Below, piece by piece: positions 48,313 to 56,245 of a stretch of DNA of 64,000 bases. Source of the DNA: UBA9676 sp035532275. GTDB lineage: Bacteria > Actinomycetota > Actinomycetes > Streptosporangiales > Streptosporangiaceae. How positions within the stretch are numbered: position 1 is the first letter of the stretch; every line of letters starts with the position of its first letter. Made by a program: the position numbers and the translations under genes. Where the stretch lies: assembly GCA_035532275.1 (NCBI GenBank), contig DATKRG010000229.1, forward strand, positions 14,661-78,660, written 5' to 3'. The notes beneath the pieces are model-generated. The model saw nothing but the letters and a program-made list of their open reading frames with translations. It did no database searches and had not been told where the DNA came from.

Positions 48313-51080
48313 CGGCCAGCGCCGAGCGGGTCCGCGCGCCGCGCGCCGCGGACGGCATGGCCGTCGCTGACCTGCTGGCCGGCGCGGACACGCTGGCCCC
48401 GCGACTGCGGGAGGCCGTGGCCAGCGGGCAGTGGCTCGACGCCTTCCTGCTGGCTGCCGGGCTGGGCCAGCTGACCGAGGACCGGCTGCACGCTGACCCG
48501 CTGCTGCTGAACCGGGCGGCCAGCTACCTGCGGGACAGCCAGTCGCGGCCGGCCCGCCTGGCCGGTGGGGGGGCGGCGGCCGGCGGTGCCGTGCTGGCCG
48601 CGTCGCCCTCCCCGGGACGGCGCTCGCTGCTGCGGGCGCGGCACGCCCTCAGCGCGCTGGCGCTGCAGCTGGCCGGCCTGGTCCTGGCGGGCCAGGAGGC
48701 CGGGGACGCGCCGGGAGCTGACATGACCCGGCTGCTGGCGGCGGCCGACCGTGCCGTGCCGGCCCTGGCCGGTGAGGTGATGCGGATCCCCACCTGCTTC
48801 CACAGCTTCGACCAGCACCCGCAGGACGCCCGGTGGCTCACCGGCGCCTTCCGGCGCGCGTACCCGCGGGCGGACCTGCCGCTGTGCGTGGTGGGAGTGC
48901 GCACCTCGGGCTGCTACCTGGCGCCGCTGCACGCGGCCGCGCTGCGGGCCAGCGGGGACGCGCCGGCGCAGATGCTCACCTACCGGCCGGGCCGGCCCTT
49001 CCTGCGCTGGGAGCGCGCTGTGCTGGGCAGCGTGGCCCGGGCCGGCGGGCTGGTGCTGGTCGCTGACGACCCGCCCGGGACCGGCACCTCACTGGCCGCC
49101 ACGGCACGCGCGATCCAGGCTGCCGGGGTGCCCGATACGGCGATCGTCTTCCTGCTCTCGGTGTTCGGCGACAGCCCGCCCCCGTTGCTGCGCGGCTGGC
49201 AGGCCGTGATCCAGCCGTGGGCCGACTGGAACGTGCACCGCCGCCTCGCCGCCGGGCCGGTCACCGGGGCGCTGGCCGGGCTGCTCGGCCCGGGCACCGA
49301 GCTGACCGAGGTGGTAGCGCTGGGGGAGGTGCGGCCGGAGACAGGGCGCGGCCATCTGCGGGCCCGGTTCGCGGTCGCTCTCACCGATCGCCAGAGCGGG
49401 AAGTCGGTGCGCAGGCAGATCGTGGCCGAAGGGGCCGGGCTGGGTTACCTCGGCCGGCAGGGAGCCGCGGTCGCCGATGCGCTCCCCGGTTATGTGCCGC
49501 GTGTCTACGGGTTCGCCGACGGGCTGCTCTTCCGGGACTGGCTGCCGCCGGCCGCGGACGAGCAGTCTGGCCCGGAACTGGCTGGCACTGCACTGGCTGG
49601 CACTGCACCACTGGCTGGCACTGCACCACTAGCTGGCACTGCACCGGCCGGTACCGCACTGGCTGGCACGGTGGCCGCCTACGTTGCCGCCCGCAGCCTG
49701 GCGCTGCCCGCGCCCACCGCGACGGTGGACCGGATGGGCGGCCGTGACCCGGTCTGGGAGGTGGCCGCCCGGCTGCTGTCCGGCCAGTTCGGGCCGCTCG
49801 CCGTGCCGGCCAGGCCGCTGCTTCTCGACCGGCTCGTGCGGCGGCTGCTCGCCCACGATCACCCGGTGGTGGCCGACGGCAAGACCGATGCGCGGCACTG
49901 GCTGCCCGACCCGGCTGCAGACGGCCAGCTCCGCAAGGTCGACTTCTACCAGCGCGCGTTCGGCCACCTCGACCTCGCCTGCTACGACCCCGTCTGCGAC
50001 CTCGCCGGGGCCGCAGCCGATCCGCCCGCGCCCGGGTTCGCGGTGCGGCTGCGGGAGGCCTACCAGCAGGTCAGCGGGCAGCCGGTCGACGGCGAGCGCT
50101 GGCTGCTGTACCGGCTGGCCCAGCTGTGGCGGCTCGGCTACGCCGGCGACCTGGACCGCAACCGGATCCGGCGGCGGTCGGCCGCCGCCGTCCACGACTA
50201 TCTCGCCGAGGCGTACCTGCGTGACCTGCCGCCCGCCAGCGGCCCGCTGTGCGCGATCGACCTGGACGGGGTGCTCGAGTGCGACCGGCTGGGCTACCCG
50301 GCCACCTCGCCCACCGGGGCGCTGGCGCTGCGGGCGCTGATCGCCCACGGTTACCGGCCGGTGCTGGCCACCGGGCGGTCGGTGGCCGATGTCAGCGACC
50401 GGTGCGCCGCTTTCGGCCTGGCAGGTGGCGTCGCCGAATACGGGTGCGCGCTCGTCCACGGCGGCCAGCCCACCGACCTGCGCCCACCCGGCGCGCGTGC
50501 GCTGCTGGAACGCCTCCGCCAGGAGCTGGCCGACCTGCCCGGCGTCGAGGTGGACCCGCGGTATGCCTACGCGGTGCGGGCCAGGGCCGGCGCTGGCCCG
50601 GTCCCGGCCAGCCTGCTCGCGGGCATCACCGTGCTGAACGGCCCGGACGTGCGGGTGATCCACGGCCAGGGCCAGACCGACATCACCGTGGCCGGGGTGG
50701 ACAAGGGCACCGGGCTGCGTGCCCTGGCCGCCCTGCTGCCCGGCTCACCGGCCTGCGCGCTGGCCGTGGGCGACACCGCGCCCGATCTCCCGATGCTGGC
50801 CAGCGCCGCGCTGGCCAGGGCACCGCGCAACGCCCAGCTGGGGGCCGGCGGCTCCGGGATCCGGCAGACCAGGGGCGCCTACCAGGCCGGCCTGGCGCAG
50901 GCGTGCGCCGACCTGCTCGGGCACCCGCCCGGGCGGTGCCCAGCCTGCCGGCCCCCTGAGGCCGGCCCGCGCACCAGGGCCGTGCTCGCGATTCTCGACC
51001 TGCGCGCGAACGGCCTGGCCTCGGTTCCCGGCCGCACGATGGCGCTTGGCAGCTCGCTCCTGAGGAGGGCGCAATGGTGA
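48309..51080 (+). CDS. Three-domain phosphoribosyltransferase / kinase-like / HAD phosphatase protein
   Basis: A 923-residue protein (GTG start, 4-base overlap). After a helical N-terminus comes a type I phosphoribosyltransferase-like domain (about 150-300) with VVGVRTSGCYLAPLHAAAL and the PRPP-loop-like LVLVADDPPGTGTSLAATA. A kinase-like region follows (about 330-640): YGFADGLLFRDWL, VVADGKTDARHWL and KVDFYQRAFGHLDLACYDPVCDL, in the APH order but with a changed catalytic loop. A HAD phosphatase ends the chain (about 645-880): CAIDLDGVLE with nucleophile Asp, VLATGRS, DKGTGLRAL and AVGDTAPDLPML. A low-complexity AGTA linker lies at 423-453. Function unknown. Confidence 0.78.
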   Translation: MTASAERVRAPRAADGMAVADLLAGADTLAPRLREAVASGQWLDAFLLAAGLGQLTEDRLHADPLLLNRAASYLRDSQSRPARLAGGGAAAGGAVLAASPSPGRRSLLRARHALSALALQLAGLVLAGQEAGDAPGADMTRLLAAADRAVPALAGEVMRIPTCFHSFDQHPQDARWLTGAFRRAYPRADLPLCVVGVRTSGCYLAPLHAAALRASGDAPAQMLTYRPGRPFLRWERAVLGSVARAGGLVLVADDPPGTGTSLAATARAIQAAGVPDTAIVFLLSVFGDSPPPLLRGWQAVIQPWADWNVHRRLAAGPVTGALAGLLGPGTELTEVVALGEVRPETGRGHLRARFAVALTDRQSGKSVRRQIVAEGAGLGYLGRQGAAVADALPGYVPRVYGFADGLLFRDWLPPAADEQSGPELAGTALAGTAPLAGTAPLAGTAPAGTALAGTVAAYVAARSLALPAPTATVDRMGGRDPVWEVAARLLSGQFGPLAVPARPLLLDRLVRRLLAHDHPVVADGKTDARHWLPDPAADGQLRKVDFYQRAFGHLDLACYDPVCDLAGAAADPPAPGFAVRLREAYQQVSGQPVDGERWLLYRLAQLWRLGYAGDLDRNRIRRRSAAAVHDYLAEAYLRDLPPASGPLCAIDLDGVLECDRLGYPATSPTGALALRALIAHGYRPVLATGRSVADVSDRCAAFGLAGGVAEYGCALVHGGQPTDLRPPGARALLERLRQELADLPGVEVDPRYAYAVRARAGAGPVPASLLAGITVLNGPDVRVIHGQGQTDITVAGVDKGTGLRALAALLPGSPACALAVGDTAPDLPMLASAALARAPRNAQLGAGGSGIRQTRGAYQAGLAQACADLLGHPPGRCPACRPPEAGPRTRAVLAILDLRANGLASVPGRTMALGSSLLRRAQW
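49578..49669 (+). repeat. Tandem CTGGCTGGCACTGCA units
   Basis: Units of 15-18 bases based on CTGGCTGGCACTGCA(CCA) begin at 49578, 49593, 49611 and 49629, followed by diverged copies. They encode an alternating LAGTA/LAGTAP linker inside the kinase-like part of the three-domain protein. Each unit keeps the frame. The low-complexity linker may vary in length between strains. Confidence 0.75.
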
Positions 51081-51108
51081 AGTACCGGCAGGATCGGGGG
51101 GCGCCGCG

Positions 51109-52092
51109 GTGACCAGCATCTCGGTGGTGATCTGTGCCCACCTCGACGAGCGGTGGGACGCCACCCTCGCCGCGGTGGCCTCGGTGCACGACCAGGCACT
51201 CCCCGCCCAGGAGGTCATCGTCGTCGTCGACCACAATCCCGGCCTGCAGGCGCGGCTCGCCGCCGCGCTGCCCGGAGTGGTGGTCACCGGGAACCGCGAG
51301 GAACAGGGGCTGTCCGGCGGGCGGAACACCGGGATCGCGCTGGCCCGCGGTGACATCGTGGCATTCCTGGACGACGACGCCGTCGCCGATCCGCGATGGC
51401 TGGAGTTCTTCGCCAGTGCCTATGACGACCCGGCGGTCGCCGGGGTGGGCGGGCTGACCCTGCCGCGCTGGCTGGCACGCCGGCCATCGTGGTTCCCGGA
51501 GGAGTTCGCCTGGGTCGTCGGGTGCAGCTACCTCGGCATGCCGGCCACCCGGGCGCCGGTCCGCAACCTGCACGGCGGGAACGCCTCGTTCCGCCGCGAG
51601 GTGTTCGACGCCGTCGGCGGGTTCCGGAGCGGGATCGGCCGCTCCGCCAGCAAGCGCCCCCTCGGCTGCGAGGAGACCGAGCTGTGCATCCGGCTGCGCC
51701 AGCACTCCCCGGACTCGGTGCTGCTGTTCGACAACCGCGCCATGATCTGGCATCTGGTCCCCCCAGCCCGCTGCCGGTTCTCCTACTTCCGCGCCCGCTG
51801 CTACGCCGAGGGCATCTCCAAGGCGGTCGTCGCGTCGATGGTCGGGGCCGGCGACGGCCTGTCCGCCGAGCGCCGGTACACCACCCGCACGCTGCCGCTG
51901 GGCGTCGCCAGGGGGCTGGCCGACGCCGTCCGCGGCCGCCCGGCGGGCCTGGGCCGGGCCGCCGCGATCGTGGTGGGCCTGGCCGCAGCCGCCACCGGCT
52001 ACCTGACCACATCGCTGCGGCGCCGGTCCTGGCAGCAGGCCGTTTCCGCCACCCCGCCCAGTCCCGGGCTGGCACCGGGCAGGGCGCGGTGA
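51109..52092 (+). CDS. Glycosyltransferase family 2, paralogue of the 40281 GT domain
   Basis: A 327-residue GT-A enzyme from GTG 51109. Motifs: SISVVICAHLDERWDATL, EVIVVVDHNP, GLSGGRNTGIALARGD, metal site LDDDAVADPRW (about 86-96), WVVGCSYLGMPA, NLHGGNASFRREV and LGCEETELCIRL. The same blocks occur in the same order in the N-terminal domain of the 1091-residue protein, so one arose from the other by duplication. It ends with a possible single membrane-associated helix (AAAIVVGLAAAATGYLTT). The stop overlaps the next gene's GTG. Confidence 0.85.
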   Translation: MTSISVVICAHLDERWDATLAAVASVHDQALPAQEVIVVVDHNPGLQARLAAALPGVVVTGNREEQGLSGGRNTGIALARGDIVAFLDDDAVADPRWLEFFASAYDDPAVAGVGGLTLPRWLARRPSWFPEEFAWVVGCSYLGMPATRAPVRNLHGGNASFRREVFDAVGGFRSGIGRSASKRPLGCEETELCIRLRQHSPDSVLLFDNRAMIWHLVPPARCRFSYFRARCYAEGISKAVVASMVGAGDGLSAERRYTTRTLPLGVARGLADAVRGRPAGLGRAAAIVVGLAAAATGYLTTSLRRRSWQQAVSATPPSPGLAPGRAR

Positions 52093-52892
52093 GCGCACCT
52101 GGCACGGCCGTGCCCATCCTCATGTACCACGAGGTGGCCGACCGGCCGGCGACGGCGAGCCGGCTGGCCGTGCCGCCCGTGGCGTTCGCCGCCCAGCTCG
52201 CCCAGCTGCAGGCGGACGGGCGCACCGCGATCACCATGTCCGCGCTGGCCGCCGCGCTGGCGGGCCGGGGCAGCCTGCCGGAGCGGCCCGTCGTGCTCAC
52301 CTTCGACGACGGGTTCGCCGACTTCCACGAGTGCGCGCTGCCGCTGCTGCAGCAGTACGGCTTCACCGCCACCGTCTTCGTGACCACCGGCTGGGTCGAA
52401 GACGCCGGCCGGTCCGCGACCCCCCGGCCGGCCAGGATGCTGGCCTGGGGGCAGGTGCTCGAATCGGCCGCGGCCGGCGTGGAGATCGGCGCGCACAGCC
52501 ACACCCACCCCGAGCTCGACCAGCTGCGGAGCGGCCAGCTGGAGCGTGAGCTGCGCGACAGCAAAGCCCTGCTGGAGGACCGGCTCGGTGCCCCGGTTCC
52601 CGCGCTGGCCTACCCGTTCGGCTACTCCAGCGCACGCGTCAGGCAGGCCGCGCGGGCGGCCGGTTACCAGCACGCCTGCGCGGTCGGCAACGCGGTCGCC
52701 GGGCCCGGCCGGGACATGTTCGCCCTGCCCCGGCTGACCGTCCGGCGGTCCACCAAGCCGGGCACGTTCGACCAGCTGATCCGGTCCCGGCACGTGCCGG
52801 TGATCTTCGCCAAGGACCGGTCCCTGACCAAGGGATGGGCGGTGGTGCGGCGCACCCGCGCAGCGGTGCGCGGCGTCGCCGGCGGCGACTAG
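52089..52892 (+). CDS. Polysaccharide deacetylase (NodB domain), copy 2
   Basis: A 267-residue deacetylase from GTG 52089. NodB motifs: VPILMYHEVAD, PVVLTFDDGFADFHECALPLL, VEIGAHSHTHPELDQL and PALAYPFGYSSARVR. It resembles copy 1 (43923) over its whole length and likewise has no signal peptide, so it should act inside the cell. Each copy sits directly after a gene descended from the same glycosyltransferase family, giving two GT-deacetylase sets in one cluster. It may act on a different sugar residue from copy 1. Confidence 0.87.
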   Translation: MSAPGTAVPILMYHEVADRPATASRLAVPPVAFAAQLAQLQADGRTAITMSALAAALAGRGSLPERPVVLTFDDGFADFHECALPLLQQYGFTATVFVTTGWVEDAGRSATPRPARMLAWGQVLESAAAGVEIGAHSHTHPELDQLRSGQLERELRDSKALLEDRLGAPVPALAYPFGYSSARVRQAARAAGYQHACAVGNAVAGPGRDMFALPRLTVRRSTKPGTFDQLIRSRHVPVIFAKDRSLTKGWAVVRRTRAAVRGVAGGD

Positions 52893-52920
52893 CCGGGGGC
52901 GGCCGCGGCCGCGAACGGCC

Positions 52921-52953
52921 GGTGGCGGCACGGTGGCGGCACGGTGGCGGTGC
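52921..52953 (+). repeat. Three tandem 11-base units
   Basis: GGTGGCGGCAC at 52921 and 52932, and GGTGGCGGTGC at 52943, lie in the 87-base leader between the deacetylase stop and the epimerase start. The unit is not a multiple of three and is non-coding. It may affect the epimerase leader, or may be a simple slippage repeat. Confidence 0.6.
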
Positions 52954-52979
52954 AGTGACGGCGACTAGGATCGGTGGCT

Positions 52980-53918
52980 ATGCGGGTTCTGGTGACAGGT
53001 GGCGCGGGCTTTATCGGGTCTCATCTCGCTGACGCCCTTGTGGCCAGGGGCGATGAGGTCGTGGTGGTTGACGACCTGTCGTCGGGGCGGGTGGGGCGGC
53101 TCGACCCGCAGGTGGCGCTGCAGAAGGTGAGCGTGACCGACTCTGCGGCGCTGGCTGCGATGGTGAAGGGGTCGGGCGCCGAGCTGATCTGCCATCTGGC
53201 GGCGCAGATCGACGTGCGGGCATCGGTGGACAGCCCGGCCGATGACGCGCAGGTCAACGTGGTCGGGACGGTGAACGTCCTGGAGGCGGCGCGGGCGGTG
53301 GGGGCGCGGGTGCTGTTCGCCTCCTCGGGTGGCGCGCTGTACGGCCGGGACGCCCCGATCCCGTCCCGGGAAGACGTGCTGCCGTTGCCCGAGTCGCCGT
53401 ACGGGATCGCGAAATATTGCGCGGAGTGCTACATCGGCCTGTACAACCGCCTGCACGGCACCTCGCATTCGGTGCTGCGGCTCGCCAACGTCTACGGGCC
53501 CCGGCAGGATCCGGCCGGTGAAGCGGGCGTCATCACCATCTTCTGCGCCGCGGCGCTGGCAGGCGACCGGCCGGCCATCTACGGGGACGGTGCGCAGACC
53601 CGTGACTATGTGTACGTGGGCGACGTCGTGAGCGCCTTTCTGGCCGCCGCGGACCGGGGGCGGCCCGGTACCTGGAACATCGGGGCCGGGGCGGAGATCA
53701 CCGTGCTGGAGCTGGTGGAGATCATCGGCGGGCTGGCGGGCCACCCGCTGTCGCCGGTGTTCGCCGACGCCCGCACCGGCGAGCTCGCGCGCAGCGCGGT
53801 CGCGGTGGACCGCGCCGGTGAGGAGCTCGGGTGGCAGCCGCAGGTGCCGCTGCCCGAGGGGATCGGCCGGGTCTACGAGTGGATCGCGGCCGGCGCACCC
53901 GACCGGGCCGCCAGCTAA
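52980..53918 (+). CDS. NAD-dependent nucleotide-sugar epimerase (UDP-glucose 4-epimerase-like)
   Basis: Extended SDR, 312 residues from ATG 52980. Motifs: MRVLVTGGAGFIGSHLADALV (NAD), VDDLSSGR, LAAQIDVRASV, SSGGALYG, the catalytic SPYGIAKY (Tyr about residue 140, Lys 144), RLANVYGPRQ, and GDGAQTRDYVYVGDVVSA. It is typical of UDP-glucose/UDP-N-acetylglucosamine 4-epimerases or related dehydratases; the exact sugar cannot be told. It is the last gene of the glycan cluster and would supply a nucleotide sugar to the glycosyltransferases. Confidence 0.85.
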   Translation: MRVLVTGGAGFIGSHLADALVARGDEVVVVDDLSSGRVGRLDPQVALQKVSVTDSAALAAMVKGSGAELICHLAAQIDVRASVDSPADDAQVNVVGTVNVLEAARAVGARVLFASSGGALYGRDAPIPSREDVLPLPESPYGIAKYCAECYIGLYNRLHGTSHSVLRLANVYGPRQDPAGEAGVITIFCAAALAGDRPAIYGDGAQTRDYVYVGDVVSAFLAAADRGRPGTWNIGAGAEITVLELVEIIGGLAGHPLSPVFADARTGELARSAVAVDRAGEELGWQPQVPLPEGIGRVYEWIAAGAPDRAAS

Positions 53919-53995
53919 GGCACGTCCTGGGCCGGCGGGCAGGCTGCGCCGCGGTGACCGGCCCCAGCAGGCGGGGTTGCCACTAGGCTTTCCGC

Positions 53996-54715
53996 ATGTC
54001 CCGACCCGATGGGCGCAGCCCCGATCAGCTGCGCGAGATAAAGATGACCCGCGGCTGGCTGGCCCATGCGGAGGGATCGGTGCTGGTCGAGTTCGGCGCC
54101 ACCCGCGTGCTGTGCGCCGCCAGTGCCACCGAGGAGGTGCCGAGGTGGCGGCGGGGGAGCGGGCTGGGCTGGGTCACCGCCGAGTACGCCATGCTGCCGC
54201 GGGCGACCAACACCCGCGGCGACCGCGAGTCGGTGAAGGGACGCCTGGGCGGCCGCACGCAGGAGATCTCCCGGCTCGTCGGCCGGGCGCTGCGCGGCTG
54301 CGTGGACGCCAAGGCGCTGGGCGAGAACACGATCATCGTCGACTGTGACGTGCTGCAGGCCGACGGTGGCACCCGGACCGCCGCGATCACCGGCGGCTAT
54401 GTCGCCCTGGCCGACGCGATCGGCTGGCTGCAGGACCGCAAGCGGTGCAAGGGCGACCCGCTGGTCACCTCGGTGGCCGCGGTCAGCGTCGGCATCGTGG
54501 ACGGCGAGCCGCGGCTGGACCTGTGTTACGAGGAAGATGCCGCCGCCCAGACCGATATGAACGTGGTGTGCACCGGCGACGGCAGCTTCGTGGAGATACA
54601 GGGGACAGCCGAACGTGAGCCGTTCGGCCGCGATCTTCTTGATCAGTTGCTGACGCTGGGCGTGGCAGGCTGCGCCGACCTCACCCGGCTCCAGCGGGAG
54701 GCACTGGGCCGATGA
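53996..54715 (+). CDS. rph: Ribonuclease PH
   Basis: Phosphorolytic 3'-5' exoribonuclease that trims tRNA 3' ends, 239 residues. It begins SRPDGRSPDQLREIKMTRGWL and contains FGATRVLCAAS, the basic ring-channel segment RATNTRGDRESVKGRLGGRTQEISRLVGRALRG, CDVLQADGGTRTAAITGGYVAL, and a C-terminal LCYEEDAAAQTDMNVV with the catalytic aspartates. Its ATGA overlap with rdgB is the usual actinobacterial arrangement. Confidence 0.96.
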   Translation: MSRPDGRSPDQLREIKMTRGWLAHAEGSVLVEFGATRVLCAASATEEVPRWRRGSGLGWVTAEYAMLPRATNTRGDRESVKGRLGGRTQEISRLVGRALRGCVDAKALGENTIIVDCDVLQADGGTRTAAITGGYVALADAIGWLQDRKRCKGDPLVTSVAAVSVGIVDGEPRLDLCYEEDAAAQTDMNVVCTGDGSFVEIQGTAEREPFGRDLLDQLLTLGVAGCADLTRLQREALGR

Positions 54716-55332
54716 CGGGGCCAGCCGCTGCCAGGATCATGCTGGCGACGCGGAACCCGGACAAGCTAGCCGAGCTGCGCCGGATCCTGGCCGCCGCCCG
54801 GGTGAACGTGGCGGTGACCGACCTCGACGAGGCCCCGGACATGCCGGAGGTGGCCGAGACAGGCCGCACCTTCGCCGACAACGCGCTGCTCAAAGCCCGG
54901 GCCGTGGCGGCGTTCACGGGCCTGCCCGCGGTCGCCGACGACTCCGGGCTGTGCGTGGACGCGCTGAACGGGATGCCCGGTGTGCTGTCGGCCCGCTGGT
55001 CCGGCCCGCACGGGGACGACGCGGCGAACCTGCGCCTGGTACTCGGCCAGATCAGCGACGTGCCGGCCGGGCAGCGGGGCGCGCACTTCGCCTGTGCGGC
55101 TGCCCTGGTGCTGCCCTCGGGAGCCGAGCACGTCGCCGAGGGCACCGTGCACGGCTCGCTCACCGACGCACCGCGCGGCAGCAACGGCTTCGGGTACGAC
55201 CCCATCTTCGTGCCTGAGGGGTCGGAGCTGACCACCGCGCAGATGAGCGCTGACGACAAGGACCAGATCAGCCACCGGGGCCGGGCGCTGCGTGCGCTCG
55301 CCCCGGTGATCGCGGCACTGCTGGGAAGCTAG
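54712..55332 (+). CDS. rdgB: dITP/XTP pyrophosphatase
   Basis: Removes non-canonical purine nucleoside triphosphates before they enter DNA. It belongs to the Ham1/RdgB family, 206 residues from ATG 54712. Motifs: IMLATRNPDKLAELRRIL, ETGRTFADNALLKARAVAAFTGLPAVADDSGLCVDAL, GVLSARWSGPHGDDAANL, and RGSNGFGYDPIFVPEGSELT with SHRGRALRAL at the end. It starts inside the last codons of rph. The 188-base spacer that follows leads to bcp. Confidence 0.95.
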   Translation: MTGPAAARIMLATRNPDKLAELRRILAAARVNVAVTDLDEAPDMPEVAETGRTFADNALLKARAVAAFTGLPAVADDSGLCVDALNGMPGVLSARWSGPHGDDAANLRLVLGQISDVPAGQRGAHFACAAALVLPSGAEHVAEGTVHGSLTDAPRGSNGFGYDPIFVPEGSELTTAQMSADDKDQISHRGRALRALAPVIAALLGS

Positions 55333-55474
55333 TCCGCCCGGCCGGGGACCTACGCCGGGGACCTACAGGGCGCCGGTGATGCTGGCGGCCGACACGGCCG
55401 GGCCCGCCAGCTTCCGCAGCGAGGGAGTGAGCCTGGCCAGGCCGGCGGATTCGCCCCGGCGCCCGGCGCGGCCG

Positions 55475-55497
55475 GTACGGTAGTCGCCGTACGGTAG
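55475..55497 (+). promoter_or_regulatory. Repeated GTACGGTAG upstream of bcp
   Basis: GTACGGTAG occurs twice, at 55475 and 55489, and the same bases form the inverted repeat GTACGG-N6-CCGTAC (55475-55492). This lies 24 bases before the bcp start codon. TACGGT can serve as an actinobacterial -10 box, so the site may be a promoter with an overlapping operator. Confidence 0.35.
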
Positions 55498-55520
55498 GAG
55501 CCTGGGCGAAGGGAGCGCGC

Positions 55521-55991
55521 GTGAGCGAGCACAGGCTGGCAGCTGGCGACAAGGCGCCGGACTTCACCTTGCCCGACGCCGACGGCAAGCCGGTGAGCCT
55601 GTCGGCCCTGCGCGGGCAGCAGGTGATCGTCTACTTCTACCCGGCGGCGATGACTCCTGGCTGCACCAAGCAGGCCTGCGACTTCCGGGACAGCCTGAGC
55701 GCGCTCGCCGCGGCCGGGGTCACGGTACTCGGGATCTCCCCTGACACGCCGGCCAAGCTGGCCAGGTTCCGCGAGCGGGACCAGCTGACCTTCCCGCTGC
55801 TGTCCGACCCCGACCACCAGGCCCTTGAGGCCTACGGCGCGTACGGGGAGAAGATGCTGTACGGGAAGGCCACGGTGGGCGTGATCAGGTCCACCTTCGT
55901 GATCGGCCCCGACGGGACCGTGACGAGGGCCTACTACAACGTGAAGGCCACCGGTCATGTCGCCCGGCTACGCAGCGACCTGGGCCTCTGA
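55521..55991 (+). CDS. bcp: Thioredoxin-dependent peroxiredoxin, Bcp/PrxQ type
   Basis: Reduces hydroperoxides at a reactive cysteine. It has 156 residues from GTG 55521 (GAAGGGAG upstream). Motifs: AGDKAPDFTLPDADGKPVSL, VIVYFYPAAMTPGCTKQACDFRD with peroxidatic Cys48 and resolving Cys53 five residues later (the atypical two-cysteine form), and VLGISPDTPAKLARFRERDQLTFPLLSDPD. The C-terminal YGEKMLYGKATVGVIRSTFVIGPDG is also typical. The tRNA gene follows 27 bases after the stop. Confidence 0.93.
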   Translation: MSEHRLAAGDKAPDFTLPDADGKPVSLSALRGQQVIVYFYPAAMTPGCTKQACDFRDSLSALAAAGVTVLGISPDTPAKLARFRERDQLTFPLLSDPDHQALEAYGAYGEKMLYGKATVGVIRSTFVIGPDGTVTRAYYNVKATGHVARLRSDLGL

Positions 55992-56018
55992 CCGCACCAC
56001 GCCGCGCGGTTGTCCTCC

Positions 56019-56095
56019 GGGGCCGTAGCCCAACGGCAGGAGGCGCAGGATTTAGGATCCTGACAGTGTGGGTTCGAGTCCCACCGGCCCCACCA
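56019..56095 (+). tRNA. tRNA with UAG anticodon (Leu), short variable loop
   Basis: A complete cloverleaf. The acceptor GGGGCCG (56019-56025) pairs with CGGCCCC (56085-56091); discriminator A and encoded CCA follow. D arm GCC/GGC has a loop containing GG. Anticodon stem CAGGA/TCCTG encloses loop TTTAGGA, so the anticodon is UAG (56053-56055), reading CUA leucine codons, with G37. T arm GTGGG/CCCAC has TTCGAGT. The variable region is only five bases (ACAGT), whereas ordinary tRNA-Leu has a long variable arm. The aminoacylation identity is therefore less certain than the structure. Confidence 0.88.
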
Positions 56096-56245
56096 CGGCT
56101 ATGACCTGCACGTATGCAGGTTTCGGGTTCGGCGTCATGCGAACCATTTGGCCCGATTGATGTACAACCTGCGATGACGGGCTGGCTATCAGAGTCAGCT
56201 GTGTCGGCACCAGGTCGGCCCGTTGGGAGCGCCTAGAATCGTATT

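Noticed and set aside
49578..49669. Possible CRISPR or direct-repeat array
   Set aside because: Units of 15-18 bases are contiguous without spacers and lie in frame within a coding region.
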